38,012 nt of DNA, taken from contig JAGWTQ010000010.1 in NCBI GenBank assembly GCA_028868905.1, positions 1-38,012 on the forward strand, in the 5' to 3' direction. Below are positions 10,645 through 19,794 of the stretch, in pieces; position 1 is the first letter of the stretch; each line of letters opens with the position of its first letter. The position numbers and the translations under genes were made by a program. The notes beneath the pieces were generated by a model that worked only from the letters and a program-made list of their open reading frames with translations, did no database searches and was not told the DNA's origin. Source of the DNA: Betaproteobacteria bacterium (GTDB lineage Bacteria > Pseudomonadota > Gammaproteobacteria > Burkholderiales > Ferrovaceae).

Positions 10645-11829
10645 TCATACCCGCTCGAAGAGCCCGGCGATACCCTGCCCCATGCCCACGCACAGGGTCA
10701 CCAGCCCATAGCGGCCGCTGGTCCGGCGCAGGCCGTGCACCAGCGTGGCCACGCGAATGGCGCCGCTCGCGCCCAGGGGGTGGCCCAATGCAATGGCTCC
10801 GCCCACGGGATTGAGGCGCGCCGCATCGAAACCCAGCAGCCGCTGCACGGCCAGAACCTGGGCTGCAAACGCTTCGTTGAGTTCGATCCAGTCGATGTCC
10901 TGCAGCGACACCCCGGTACGCTGCAACAGTGAAGGCACCGTCTTGGCGGGGCCGATGCCCATGATCTCCGGTGCCACGCCGCGCACGGAAAAATCCACGA
11001 TGCGCGCCAGAGGATGAAGCCCGTGGCTTTTGACGGCTTCGGCACTGGCAAGCACCAGGCAGGCGGCCCCGTCCGACATCTGGCTGCTGTTGCCCGCCGT
11101 AACGCTGCCTTTGGCCTTGAAGGCAGGCCTGAGCTGGGACAGGGCTTGCAGCGACGTATCGGCACGCGGCCCTTCGTCCGCCTCCACGAGCGCCTCGTGC
11201 ACAGCCACTTCCCCGCTCTCGCCGAGCGGCGTGCGGTGAGGCACGGTCAGCGGTGTGATCTCCTGCGCGAAAGCGCCCGACTGCTGTGCCGCCAGCGCGC
11301 GCTGGTGCGATTGCAGCGCGTAGGCATCCTGGTCTTCGCGCGTGACGTTCCATTGCTGGGCCACGTTTTCTGCCGTGAGTCCCATGCCGTAGGCCAGCCC
11401 CTCATTGTCCCGGCTCAGGAAAAGGTCCGGGTGAGGGGCCGGATGGAAACCGCCCATGGGAATGCGGCTCATGGATTCCACCCCGCCGGCCAGCATCACG
11501 TCGGCGGCGCCCACCCGGATGCGGTCGGCGGCAATCTGGATGGCTGAAAGTCCGGAGGCGCAGAAGCGGTTGACGGTCATGCCCCCGGCATGAACCGGAA
11601 CTCCGGCCAGCAACGCGGCGCTGCGCGCAACATTGAGCCCCTGTTCCCCTTCGGGCATGGCGCAGCCCATCACCACGTCCTCGATGGCGGCAGGGTCGAG
11701 CGAAGGAACCTGACGCAAGGCGCCGCGCATCGCGGCAATCAGCAGGTCGTCCGCGCGCACCTGGCGCAACACGCCGCGCGCACGCCCCACCGGCGTGCGC
11801 GTTGCGGCGACCACATAAACGTCGTTCAT
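10645..11829 (-). CDS. fadA: acetyl-CoA C-acyltransferase (thiolase)
   Basis: [19 protein letters not shown]..., active site [54 protein letters not shown]. Confidence 0.93.
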   Translation of the reverse strand: MNDVYVVAATRTPVGRARGVLRQVRADDLLIAAMRGALRQVPSLDPAAIEDVVMGCAMPEGEQGLNVARSAALLAGVPVHAGGMTVNRFCASGLSAIQIAADRIRVGAADVMLAGGVESMSRIPMGGFHPAPHPDLFLSRDNEGLAYGMGLTAENVAQQWNVTREDQDAYALQSHQRALAAQQSGAFAQEITPLTVPHRTPLGESGEVAVHEALVEADEGPRADTSLQALSQLRPAFKAKGSVTAGNSSQMSDGAACLVLASAEAVKSHGLHPLARIVDFSVRGVAPEIMGIGPAKTVPSLLQRTGVSLQDIDWIELNEAFAAQVLAVQRLLGFDAARLNPVGGAIALGHPLGASGAIRVATLVHGLRRTSGRYGLVTLCVGMGQGIAGLFERV

Positions 11830-11842
11830 GGCCTCTCCTCGG

Positions 11843-14230
11843 TCAGTTGCGCAGGGGCTTGCCGGTATCGAGCAGCGCCTGGATGCGCTCCCGCGTCTTG
11901 GCATGCGTCATGAGTTCGCAGAAATGCTTGCGTTCCAGCGCCAGCAGGCTGGCTTCACCCAGCAGGGTGCCGGCATGCACGTCACCGCCGCACAGCACAT
12001 CCGCAATGGCCGTGCCGATCACCACGTCGTAATCCGTGAGCTGTCCCGCGTTCCGGTAATTCACCAGCAGGCTCACCAGCACCGCCTTTCCTTCCCGTCC
12101 TGCCACCGGAAAACGTGCCGGAAGCGGTGGGCGATAGGCGGCATCGGCCAGCGCCCGTGCCTCGCTCAAGGCCACGAACAGCAGCTCTTCGGGATGGGCC
12201 ACGATCACATCCCCTTCACCCATCCAGCCCGCTTCACGCGCCTCCTGGGCATTTGCAAAAATCTGGGCGCGCATCACCCGCACGAAATCGTCCTTGAGCT
12301 GGCCCGCCACGTCGAGCGGAAATCCCAGGCGCTGGGCGCGTTCCCCGGCAAGGCGCGCCAGGGTCGTGAGCCCCCCGGCACCGGGCAGCAGTCCCACGTT
12401 CACTTCCACCAGGCCGGCCTGGGTTTCAAGGTGGGCCACGCGCCGCGTGCAGTGCAGGAATGTTTCGCATCCGCCGCCCAAAGCATAGCCCCTGGAGGCG
12501 GCCACGGTGGGAACGGCGGCATGGCGCAGCGCCTGCATCGCGTCCTGGAAACGGCGTTGCTCGGCGCCGAATCCGTCCAGCCCTTCATGGGCATAGATGG
12601 ACAGGAAGCCGGTGAGGTCGCCACCGGCCGAGAACGGCTCGCCCGGTCCCCACAGCACGAGACCGCGGAAATCCGATTCGGCCAGGGCAACTGCCTGCAG
12701 CAAGCCTTTCAGGGCGCCGGAGTTGAATGTGCGCATTTTGGTGCGCAGCGTGGCGATCAGGAATTCGTCGTCCAGCGTCCAGGCGCGAATGAATTCGTCT
12801 TCAAACAGGGTTTTCCCTGCCGTGCGTGGATCGGCAGCGGTGTTGCCGGCAACGCCTTCGGGAAACAGCTGGCGCCGGTAAACCGGCAGGGTGCTGACCG
12901 GCCGATCGCTCCCTTGGGCGGCATCCCAGCTGCCCTGCCCCTTGTGGACCCCGTCGCGCCCGTCAAACACCCAGGGCGGCAATGGAACGGGCGCAAGCGC
13001 CTGGCCGGCGTCGATGTCTTCCTGGATCCAGCGCGCCACAGTGCTCCAGCCGGCACGCTGCCAGGTTTCGAAGGGACCTTCCTGCCAGCCATAACCCCAG
13101 CGCAGGGCGAAGTCCATGTCGCGCGCGGCATGGGCCACGTCGGCCAGATGCACCGCGCAGTAATGGAACAGGTCGCGCTGGATGGCCCACAGAAAACGGG
13201 CCTGGGGGTGATCCGACGCACGCAGGGCGGCCAGCCGCTCAGCGGGAGCCTGCTTGAGCAGGGCGGCCACTTCGGGGGCCGCCTTGGCACCGGACGCCAC
13301 ATAGTCAAAAGTGGCCGGATCCAGGCGCAGGATGTCGCGCCCGACCTTCTTGAAAAAGCCGGCGCCGCTTTTGCTGCCCAGCGCGCCCGCCTCGATCAGG
13401 CGGGCCACCAGGGGCGGCGTGGCAAAGGCGCTGCGGAACGGGTCTTCCGGCAATTGTTCCTGCAGCGTGCGCACCACGTGCGCCAGGGTGTCCAGACCCA
13501 CCACGTCGGCCGTGCGGTACGTGCCTGAGCTGGCACGCCCCAGCTTGCGTCCGGTCAGGTCGTCCACCACGTCGAAGGTCAGCCCGAAGCGTTCCGCTTC
13601 GATGAGGGTGAACAGCATGCCGGCCACTCCGATGCGGTTGGCCACAAAATTGGGCGTATCCATGGCCCGCACCACCCGCTTGCCGAGCGCGGAGGTGGCA
13701 AAGGCCTCGAGGCGGTCCAGCAGAGCGGGTTCCGTGTGCGGCGTGGGAATCAGTTCCACCAGGCTCATATAGCGCGGGGGATTGAAAAAATGCAGGCCGC
13801 AAAAACGCGAACGCACGGCTTCGGGCAGTTCGAGTGAAAGCGCGGTCAGAGACAGTCCGGACGTATTCGAGGCCAGGACGGCCTGCGGATGCAGATGCGG
13901 CGCGATGCGGCGGTACAGATCGCGTTTCCAGTCCATGCGCTCGGCAATGGCTTCGATGACCAGCTCACAACCGTTTAGCAAGGCCATATCCGTTTCGTAG
14001 TCGGCCGCCTGGATCCAGGCGGCGCGAGAAGGCGATGCGAGCGGTGCCGGGCGCGCCTTTTTCAGGCGCTCAATGGCCGCAGCGGCGATCCGGCGCCGGT
14101 CGCCGCCCTCGGACGGCAGGTCGAACAGCAGGACGGGAATCCCGAGGTTCACGAAATGTGCGGCAATCTGGGCTCCCATGACACCGGCTCCCAGTACGGC
14201 GGCACGCCTTACGATCAAGCGATTGCCCAT
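11843..14230 (-). CDS. 3-hydroxyacyl-CoA dehydrogenase / enoyl-CoA hydratase bifunctional protein, HAD domain N-terminal (FadN-like order)
   Basis: N-terminal Rossmann VRRAAVLGAGVMGAQIAAHFVNLGIPVLLFDL; NTSGLSLTALSLELPEAVRSRFCGLHFFNPPRYM; C-terminal hydratase region GEPFSAGGDLTGF...GYALGGGCETFLHCTRRVAHLETQAGLVEVNVGLLPGAGG. Confidence 0.92.
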   Translation of the reverse strand: MGNRLIVRRAAVLGAGVMGAQIAAHFVNLGIPVLLFDLPSEGGDRRRIAAAAIERLKKARPAPLASPSRAAWIQAADYETDMALLNGCELVIEAIAERMDWKRDLYRRIAPHLHPQAVLASNTSGLSLTALSLELPEAVRSRFCGLHFFNPPRYMSLVELIPTPHTEPALLDRLEAFATSALGKRVVRAMDTPNFVANRIGVAGMLFTLIEAERFGLTFDVVDDLTGRKLGRASSGTYRTADVVGLDTLAHVVRTLQEQLPEDPFRSAFATPPLVARLIEAGALGSKSGAGFFKKVGRDILRLDPATFDYVASGAKAAPEVAALLKQAPAERLAALRASDHPQARFLWAIQRDLFHYCAVHLADVAHAARDMDFALRWGYGWQEGPFETWQRAGWSTVARWIQEDIDAGQALAPVPLPPWVFDGRDGVHKGQGSWDAAQGSDRPVSTLPVYRRQLFPEGVAGNTAADPRTAGKTLFEDEFIRAWTLDDEFLIATLRTKMRTFNSGALKGLLQAVALAESDFRGLVLWGPGEPFSAGGDLTGFLSIYAHEGLDGFGAEQRRFQDAMQALRHAAVPTVAASRGYALGGGCETFLHCTRRVAHLETQAGLVEVNVGLLPGAGGLTTLARLAGERAQRLGFPLDVAGQLKDDFVRVMRAQIFANAQEAREAGWMGEGDVIVAHPEELLFVALSEARALADAAYRPPLPARFPVAGREGKAVLVSLLVNYRNAGQLTDYDVVIGTAIADVLCGGDVHAGTLLGEASLLALERKHFCELMTHAKTRERIQALLDTGKPLRN

Positions 14231-14254
14231 CTTTCTTTGCCCTCCCCTGCGGGT

Positions 14255-15328
14255 TCAGACGATTCGTGCGGCGACTGCTTCCCCCACAGCCGTGGTGGTC
14301 GCTTCGCCCCCCATGTCCGGCGTGCGCGGCCCTTCGGTCAGCACCTGTTCAATGGCATGCAGCACCGCGTCATGGGCGGCGCGATAGCGGGGCGCATCGC
14401 CCAGAAAATCCAGCATGAGCGCGCCCGACCAGATCATGGCCATGGGGTTGGCGATGTTGCGTCCGTAGATGTCCGGAGCCGAACCATGCACCGGTTCGAA
14501 CAGGGACGGAAACTTGCGCTCCGGGTTGAGGCTGGCCGAAGGGGCAATGCCGATGGTGCCGGTGCAGGCCGGCCCCAGATCGGACAGGATATCGCCAAAC
14601 AGGTTGGAGGCCACCACCACGTCGAAGCGTTCCGGGCTCAGGACAAAACGCGCGGCCAGGATGTCGATGTGGTATTTGTCCCAGGTCACGTCCGGATAGG
14701 ATTGGGCCACGGCTTCCACCCGCTCGTCCCAGTACGGCATGCTGATGGAAATGCCGTTGGATTTGGTGGCGGAAGTGAGGTGGCGGCGCGGACGCTTGCG
14801 TGCGAGCTCAAAGGCATAGCGCAGGATACGGTCGGTGCCGTGCCGCGAAAACACCGACTCCTGCACCACGGCTTCGCGTTCGGTGCCGGCAAACATGCGT
14901 CCGCCAATGGACGAATATTCCCCTTCCGTGTTTTCCCGCACCACCAGGAAATCGATGTCGCCGGGCTTCTTGCCGGCCAGGGGAGAAGGCACGCCTGGCA
15001 TCAGGCGCACGGGACGCAGGTTCACGTACTGGTCGAACTCGCGCCGGAACTTGATGAGCGAACCCCACAGGGAGATATGGTCAGGCACCACGGCAGGCCA
15101 ACCCACGGCTCCGAAATAGATGGCATCGAACCCTTTGAGTTGTTCGAACCAGTCAGCGGGCATCATTTCGCCGTGGCGTTGCCACCAGGCCGCGCTCGCC
15201 CATTCAAACCAGGTGAACTCGAGCGCGATGCCCATTTTTTTCGCCGCTTTTTCCACCACCCGAACCCCTTCGGGCATCACTTCCATGCCGATGCCGTCTC
15301 CCGGGATGACCGCAATCCGATGTGTCAT
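14255..15328 (-). CDS. isocitrate/isopropylmalate-family dehydrogenase, tartrate/D-malate dehydrogenase-like (TtuC/DmlA)
   Basis: MTHRIAVIPGDGIGMEVMPEGVRVVEKAAKK..., FLVVRENTEGEYSSIGGRMFAGTEREAVVQESVFSRHGTDRILRYAFELA, VHGSAPDIYGRNIANPMAMIWSGALMLDFLG. Confidence 0.88.
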   Translation of the reverse strand: MTHRIAVIPGDGIGMEVMPEGVRVVEKAAKKMGIALEFTWFEWASAAWWQRHGEMMPADWFEQLKGFDAIYFGAVGWPAVVPDHISLWGSLIKFRREFDQYVNLRPVRLMPGVPSPLAGKKPGDIDFLVVRENTEGEYSSIGGRMFAGTEREAVVQESVFSRHGTDRILRYAFELARKRPRRHLTSATKSNGISISMPYWDERVEAVAQSYPDVTWDKYHIDILAARFVLSPERFDVVVASNLFGDILSDLGPACTGTIGIAPSASLNPERKFPSLFEPVHGSAPDIYGRNIANPMAMIWSGALMLDFLGDAPRYRAAHDAVLHAIEQVLTEGPRTPDMGGEATTTAVGEAVAARIV

Positions 15329-15424
15329 ACGCTCCTTTTCTGCCCCTTGCGGCGCCTTGTCTTTCCAGTCGAACTGAAGATTTTACCGTATTGATGCCAA
15401 GGGGCGCAGGAGTAGAATGGGCGC

Positions 15425-17206
15425 ATGCGTTTGGTCCTTGATTTTGCCGACAGTCCCGGCCATGTGGTCCGAAGGACCTTCTCCCAGCCCAAGGCAATCC
15501 TGACCGCCCACCAACCGGCGGAAGTAGGCCCCCTGCTTGAAGAGGTCGATGCCGCCACCCGTGCGGGTGCTTATGCTGCGGGCTTCGTGAGCTACGAATG
15601 CGCGCCGGCCTTCGACCCGGTGGCGCAAGTGCGCCCCGGCTCGCCGTATCCGCTGGCCTGTTTCGGCATTTTCGACGCCCCCCAGCCCCATCTGCCCGAA
15701 TCCGCTGCCGGTGGGATGCCGCAGGCCGATCCCTGGCGTCTCGACACGTCGGAGCACGACTACGAAACGGCCATCGGGAACATTCGCGAAGCCATCGCCC
15801 GCGGCGACACGTACCAGATCAACTACACGGTGCGCGCCCATTCGCGCCTGGAAGGCTCGGGACTCGCCTATTACGAGCGCCTGCGCCTGGCTCAGCGCGC
15901 CGATTACGCGGCCTGGATCGATTGCGGCAGCTTCCAGATCCTGTCCCTTTCGCCCGAGCTGTTTTTTTCGAAAACGGGCAACCGGGTCGTGACCCGCCCC
16001 ATGAAAGGCACGGTGCGGCGTGGAGCCGGGCCGGAAGAGGACGAGGCGCTGGCCGCCTGGCTATCGCAGTCGCGCAAGAACCGCGCGGAAAACCTCATGA
16101 TCGTGGATCTGCTGCGCAACGACCTGTCGCGCGTGGCTGCGCCGGGCAGCGTGGAAGTGCCTGCCCTGTTTTCCATCGAGCGCTATCCCACGGTGCTTCA
16201 GATGACGTCCACCGTGGCTGCCACGTTGCGTGAAGGCGCTTCCTTGCACGACCTGTTCGCCGCCCTTTTCCCTTGCGGCTCCATCACGGGCGCGCCCAAG
16301 CTCAAATCCATGGAATTGATCCGCGCTCTGGAGCGCACGCCACGCGGCCCCTATTGCGGCGCCGTGGGCTGGATCCGGCCCGGCGGCGACGCCCAGTTCA
16401 ATGTCGCGATCCGAACCCTCGTGCTGGACACGGACGATGGGCGCCTGACCTGCGGCCTGGGAGGGGGCATCACCTGGGATTCGCGCAGCGACGACGAATA
16501 TGCCGAAGTGCTCACCAAGGCCCGCTTCCTGGAGTTCAAGCCCGACAGTACTGAATTGCTGGAAACGATGCTGCTGCGGGATGGAACGTTCTGGCTGCAG
16601 GACCTGCACCTGGCGCGACTGTCCCGTTCCGCCCAGGCCCTGGGGTTCCCGGCGCCCACCGAAGCCGTGCGCGCCCTGCTGTCCCGCTTTGCCGACCAGT
16701 ACCCCGCGGGCGAACTGCGGGTGCGGCTGCGCTTCAGCCGGGAAGGCACGACGCACCTGGAAGGCTTTCCGCTCGCCGCCCGCCCCCGGGGGGCGGTTCC
16801 CGTCTCCCTGGCCCGCACCCCGGTCCAGTCCGGCATGCCCCTGCTGCGCCACAAAACCACCGACCGCTCGCTCTACGAAGAACAAGCCCGCGCAGCCCTG
16901 TCGACGGGCGACTTCGATGTGCTATTGTGGAACGAGCAGGGGGAAGCCACTGAATTCACGCGGGGCAATCTGGCCTATGAGATGGCAGGCCGCCGCCACA
17001 CGCCGCCGGTTGAAAGCGGCCTGCTGCCGGGCACTTTCCGCCAGCAGCTGCTGGACAGCGGCGAGCTGAGCGAAAGACGGATAACGCTGGCCGAGCTCGC
17101 CCGCGTTGACGCACTCTGGTTCATCAACAGCGTGCGCGGCTGGGTCCCGGTTCGCCTTTCCCCTGAAGCCATCGAACAGACCATCAAAAAACACAACCTG
17201 AAATAG
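15425..17206 (+). CDS. pabB: fused aminodeoxychorismate synthase component I / aminodeoxychorismate lyase
   Basis: Chorismate-binding domain (AIARGDTYQINYTVR, MKGTVRRGAGPEEDEAL, AENLMIVDLLRNDLSRVAAPGSVEVP, FPCGSITGAPKLKSMELI) followed by class IV aminotransferase domain (ETMLLRDGTFWLQDLHLARLSRSAQALGF...TEFTRGNLAYEMAG). Confidence 0.93.
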   Translation: MRLVLDFADSPGHVVRRTFSQPKAILTAHQPAEVGPLLEEVDAATRAGAYAAGFVSYECAPAFDPVAQVRPGSPYPLACFGIFDAPQPHLPESAAGGMPQADPWRLDTSEHDYETAIGNIREAIARGDTYQINYTVRAHSRLEGSGLAYYERLRLAQRADYAAWIDCGSFQILSLSPELFFSKTGNRVVTRPMKGTVRRGAGPEEDEALAAWLSQSRKNRAENLMIVDLLRNDLSRVAAPGSVEVPALFSIERYPTVLQMTSTVAATLREGASLHDLFAALFPCGSITGAPKLKSMELIRALERTPRGPYCGAVGWIRPGGDAQFNVAIRTLVLDTDDGRLTCGLGGGITWDSRSDDEYAEVLTKARFLEFKPDSTELLETMLLRDGTFWLQDLHLARLSRSAQALGFPAPTEAVRALLSRFADQYPAGELRVRLRFSREGTTHLEGFPLAARPRGAVPVSLARTPVQSGMPLLRHKTTDRSLYEEQARAALSTGDFDVLLWNEQGEATEFTRGNLAYEMAGRRHTPPVESGLLPGTFRQQLLDSGELSERRITLAELARVDALWFINSVRGWVPVRLSPEAIEQTIKKHNLK

Positions 17207-17217
17207 AGAGAAGCTTC

Positions 17218-18186
17218 ATGCGCCGGTTACGCCCTGCCCTGCTGACAGCCTTCATACTGGTCGCCCCCCTGCTGCATGCCGAAGACGTCGTGCGCCTGGG
17301 CAACCTCAAGCTGGCCCATTTCGGCGCCATCAGCTATATCAAGGAAATCGCGCCGCAATGCGGCATCAAGGTGGAAGAACGCCTGTTTGCCAAAGGGCCT
17401 GACATCATGCAGGCCATGATTGCAGGTGAACTGGACGTGGGAGCAAGCGCCTCGGAAGCGGCCATTTCAGGCCGAGCCAACGGCGTCCCGATCGTGGTGG
17501 TGGCCGGCTTTGCCCGGGGTGGCGCGCGCCTGGTCGGCCGCTCCGACCTCAACCTGAACAGCATCGAAAGCCTCAGGTCGCGCAGGGTGGGCGTCACGCG
17601 CGGCGGCATACAGGAAGTGCTGCTGGCGGCGGAACTGGCCCAGCATCACCTGTCCTGGTCGGACCAGCCAGGCAAGGATGTGCAGGTGATCTACCTGGCC
17701 TATCCCGATCTCAACCAGGCGCTGATGCAGAAAAACGTGGACGCCATCATGCAAAGCGAACCCTATTCCTCCCAGGCCATCGCCCAGGGCTGGGGCAAGG
17801 AAATCATGAAGCCTTATGACACGCCCATCGGCGAGCCGGTGCGCACGCTCGTCATGACCGAAGCGTTTTATGCCAGGCGTCCGCTTGCCCAGAAGTTCAT
17901 GCAATGTTTCGTGCGCGCCACCAAAGCGTTCATCGACAATCCGAAACTGGCCGAAACCTACGTGACCGGAACGCTTTTCAAGCACCAGCTCACGCCGGCG
18001 GAATTCCGGGCGGCCATGGCCAACTCCCCCTATTCCTACGACATCACGGCCGAGCACTTGCAGCGCACGGCCGACACCATGTTCAAATACGGCATCGGAA
18101 AAATGCGCGCACCACCCGTGGCCCGTGATTTCGTGAAAACCGACCTGCTCGAATCCGCCAAGCATTCCCTCGGCATCCAGCCATGA
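17218..18186 (+). CDS. ABC transporter periplasmic substrate-binding protein, NitT/TauT-type
   Basis: Signal peptide MRRLRPALLTAFILVAPLLHAE; VRLGNLKLAHFGAISYIKEIAPQCGIKVEERLFAKGPDIMQAMIAGELDVGASASEAAISG; followed by permease and ATPase. Confidence 0.88.
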   Translation: MRRLRPALLTAFILVAPLLHAEDVVRLGNLKLAHFGAISYIKEIAPQCGIKVEERLFAKGPDIMQAMIAGELDVGASASEAAISGRANGVPIVVVAGFARGGARLVGRSDLNLNSIESLRSRRVGVTRGGIQEVLLAAELAQHHLSWSDQPGKDVQVIYLAYPDLNQALMQKNVDAIMQSEPYSSQAIAQGWGKEIMKPYDTPIGEPVRTLVMTEAFYARRPLAQKFMQCFVRATKAFIDNPKLAETYVTGTLFKHQLTPAEFRAAMANSPYSYDITAEHLQRTADTMFKYGIGKMRAPPVARDFVKTDLLESAKHSLGIQP

Positions 18187-18998
18187 ACTCCTGGCGTCGC
18201 GCCCTCCAGGGACTGCCCCTGATCGTTGCCGTGCTGGCCCTGTGGGAGCTGGTGAGCCTGACCGGGTGGGTCAATCCCAAGGTGCTGCCGCCGCCTCACG
18301 CCGTGGCGGCGCGCTGGTGGGAATACCTAGCTCCACCGCAACCCTACGATCCCGAAGCGGGCAGCCGGCTGGCCTGGCTGCTTTCCGGCGAGCTGGTCCA
18401 GGATGCTGCCGGCAGCCTCTATCGCGTGCTGGCCGGTTTTGTGGTGGGTACCGTCCTGGCGGTTCCCACCGGCCTGCTGATGGGGACGAGCTCCCGGATT
18501 TACGGACTGTGCAATCCCTTGCTGCAGATCCTGCGCCCCATTCCTCCCATCGCCTACATTCCTCTGTCGATCCTCTGGTTCGGGCTGGGAAACCCTCCGG
18601 CCATTTTCCTGATCGCCATCGGCGCCTTCTTCCCGGTGCTGATGAACACCATCGCCGGCGTCCGCTCCGTGGACGGCATTTTCCTGCGGGCGGCACAAAA
18701 CCTGGGGGCCGGACGCCTCACCATTTTCCGGCGCGTGATCCTGCCGGCGTCCATGCCTTATGTCCTGACCGGTATGCGGGTGGGCATCGGCACGGCCTTC
18801 ATCGTCGTGATCGTGGCTGAAATGATCGCCGTCAACAACGGCCTGGGGTTTCGCATCCTGGAAGCGCGCGAATATTTCTGGTCGGACAAGATCATCGCCG
18901 GCATGCTGTCCATCGGACTCATCGGCCTGGCCATCGACCAGGGCATGAGCCTTCTCAACAACCATTTGCTGCGCTGGCACCGCGGCCTGGAGCACTGA
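18183..18998 (+). CDS. ABC transporter permease, NitT/TauT-type
   Basis: Multi-TM protein with LRPIPPIAYIPLSILWFGLGNPPAIFLIAIGAFFPVLMNTIAGVRSVDGIFLRAAQNLGA; ATGA overlap with the SBP stop. Confidence 0.93.
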   Translation: MNSWRRALQGLPLIVAVLALWELVSLTGWVNPKVLPPPHAVAARWWEYLAPPQPYDPEAGSRLAWLLSGELVQDAAGSLYRVLAGFVVGTVLAVPTGLLMGTSSRIYGLCNPLLQILRPIPPIAYIPLSILWFGLGNPPAIFLIAIGAFFPVLMNTIAGVRSVDGIFLRAAQNLGAGRLTIFRRVILPASMPYVLTGMRVGIGTAFIVVIVAEMIAVNNGLGFRILEAREYFWSDKIIAGMLSIGLIGLAIDQGMSLLNNHLLRWHRGLEH

Positions 18999-19000
18999 CC

Positions 19001-19792
19001 TTGCCCGCCATTCTCATCGAGCGCGTCAGCAAGGCGTTCTCCACATCCAAGGCCCGCGTGACGGCGCTCGAAAATATCGGCCTGGAGATTCCTGCAGGCC
19101 AGTTCGTCTGCCTGCTGGGGCCCTCGGGCTGCGGCAAATCCACTCTGCTCAATGCCGTTGCCGGCTTTGCCCGCCCCGATGCCGGCCGCATTCTCGTCAA
19201 CGACGTGCCGGTGACCGGACCCAGCCCCGAACGCGGCATGGTGTTCCAGGAATACGCCCTCTTTCCCTGGATGACGGTGGCCCAGAACGTGGCCTTCGGA
19301 CTCGAAGTGAAGCGCTTGCCGAAAGCGGCCGTGCAAGCCCGCGTGGACGAGCTCCTGCACATGCTCAAGCTGTCTGAATTCGCAGAACGCTATCCCAAGG
19401 AGCTGTCGGGAGGCATGCGCCAGCGCGTGGCCATCGCGCGCGTCCTGGCCCTTGATTCGCCGATCCTGCTCATGGACGAGCCTTTCGGTGCGCTCGACGC
19501 GCTCACGCGCCGCTCCCTGCAGGACGAACTGCTGCGCCTGTGGTCCGAGCTTGGAAAAACCGTGCTGTTCGTGACCCACAGCATCGAAGAGTCGATTTTC
19601 CTGGCCGACCGCATCGTGGTCATGACCTACCGCCCCGGCACCGTGAAGCGCGACCTGCTGGTGGATTTGCCGCGCCCGCGCGACCCGGCCGCACCGGAAT
19701 TCAACCGCCTCAAGCGCGAACTGTCGGAACTGGTGGCGCAGGAACAAAACCGCCACGAAGCCGACGAACGCCTGGCCCTGACCACGGACTGA
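19001..19792 (+). CDS. ABC transporter ATP-binding protein, NitT/TauT-type
   Basis: Walker A GPSGCGKSTLL, signature LSGGMRQRVAIARVLA, Walker B ILLMDEPFGALDALTR; TTG start. Confidence 0.95.
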   Translation: MPAILIERVSKAFSTSKARVTALENIGLEIPAGQFVCLLGPSGCGKSTLLNAVAGFARPDAGRILVNDVPVTGPSPERGMVFQEYALFPWMTVAQNVAFGLEVKRLPKAAVQARVDELLHMLKLSEFAERYPKELSGGMRQRVAIARVLALDSPILLMDEPFGALDALTRRSLQDELLRLWSELGKTVLFVTHSIEESIFLADRIVVMTYRPGTVKRDLLVDLPRPRDPAAPEFNRLKRELSELVAQEQNRHEADERLALTTD

Positions 19793-19794
19793 CC

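Noticed and set aside
11828-13528. 566-codon ORF antisense to the HAD/ECH gene
   Set aside because: Shadow ORF; the opposite frame has clear dehydrogenase and hydratase motifs.
14156-15394. 412-codon ORF antisense to the TtuC/DmlA-like gene
   Set aside because: Shadow ORF; the minus strand encodes a full dehydrogenase with conserved motifs.
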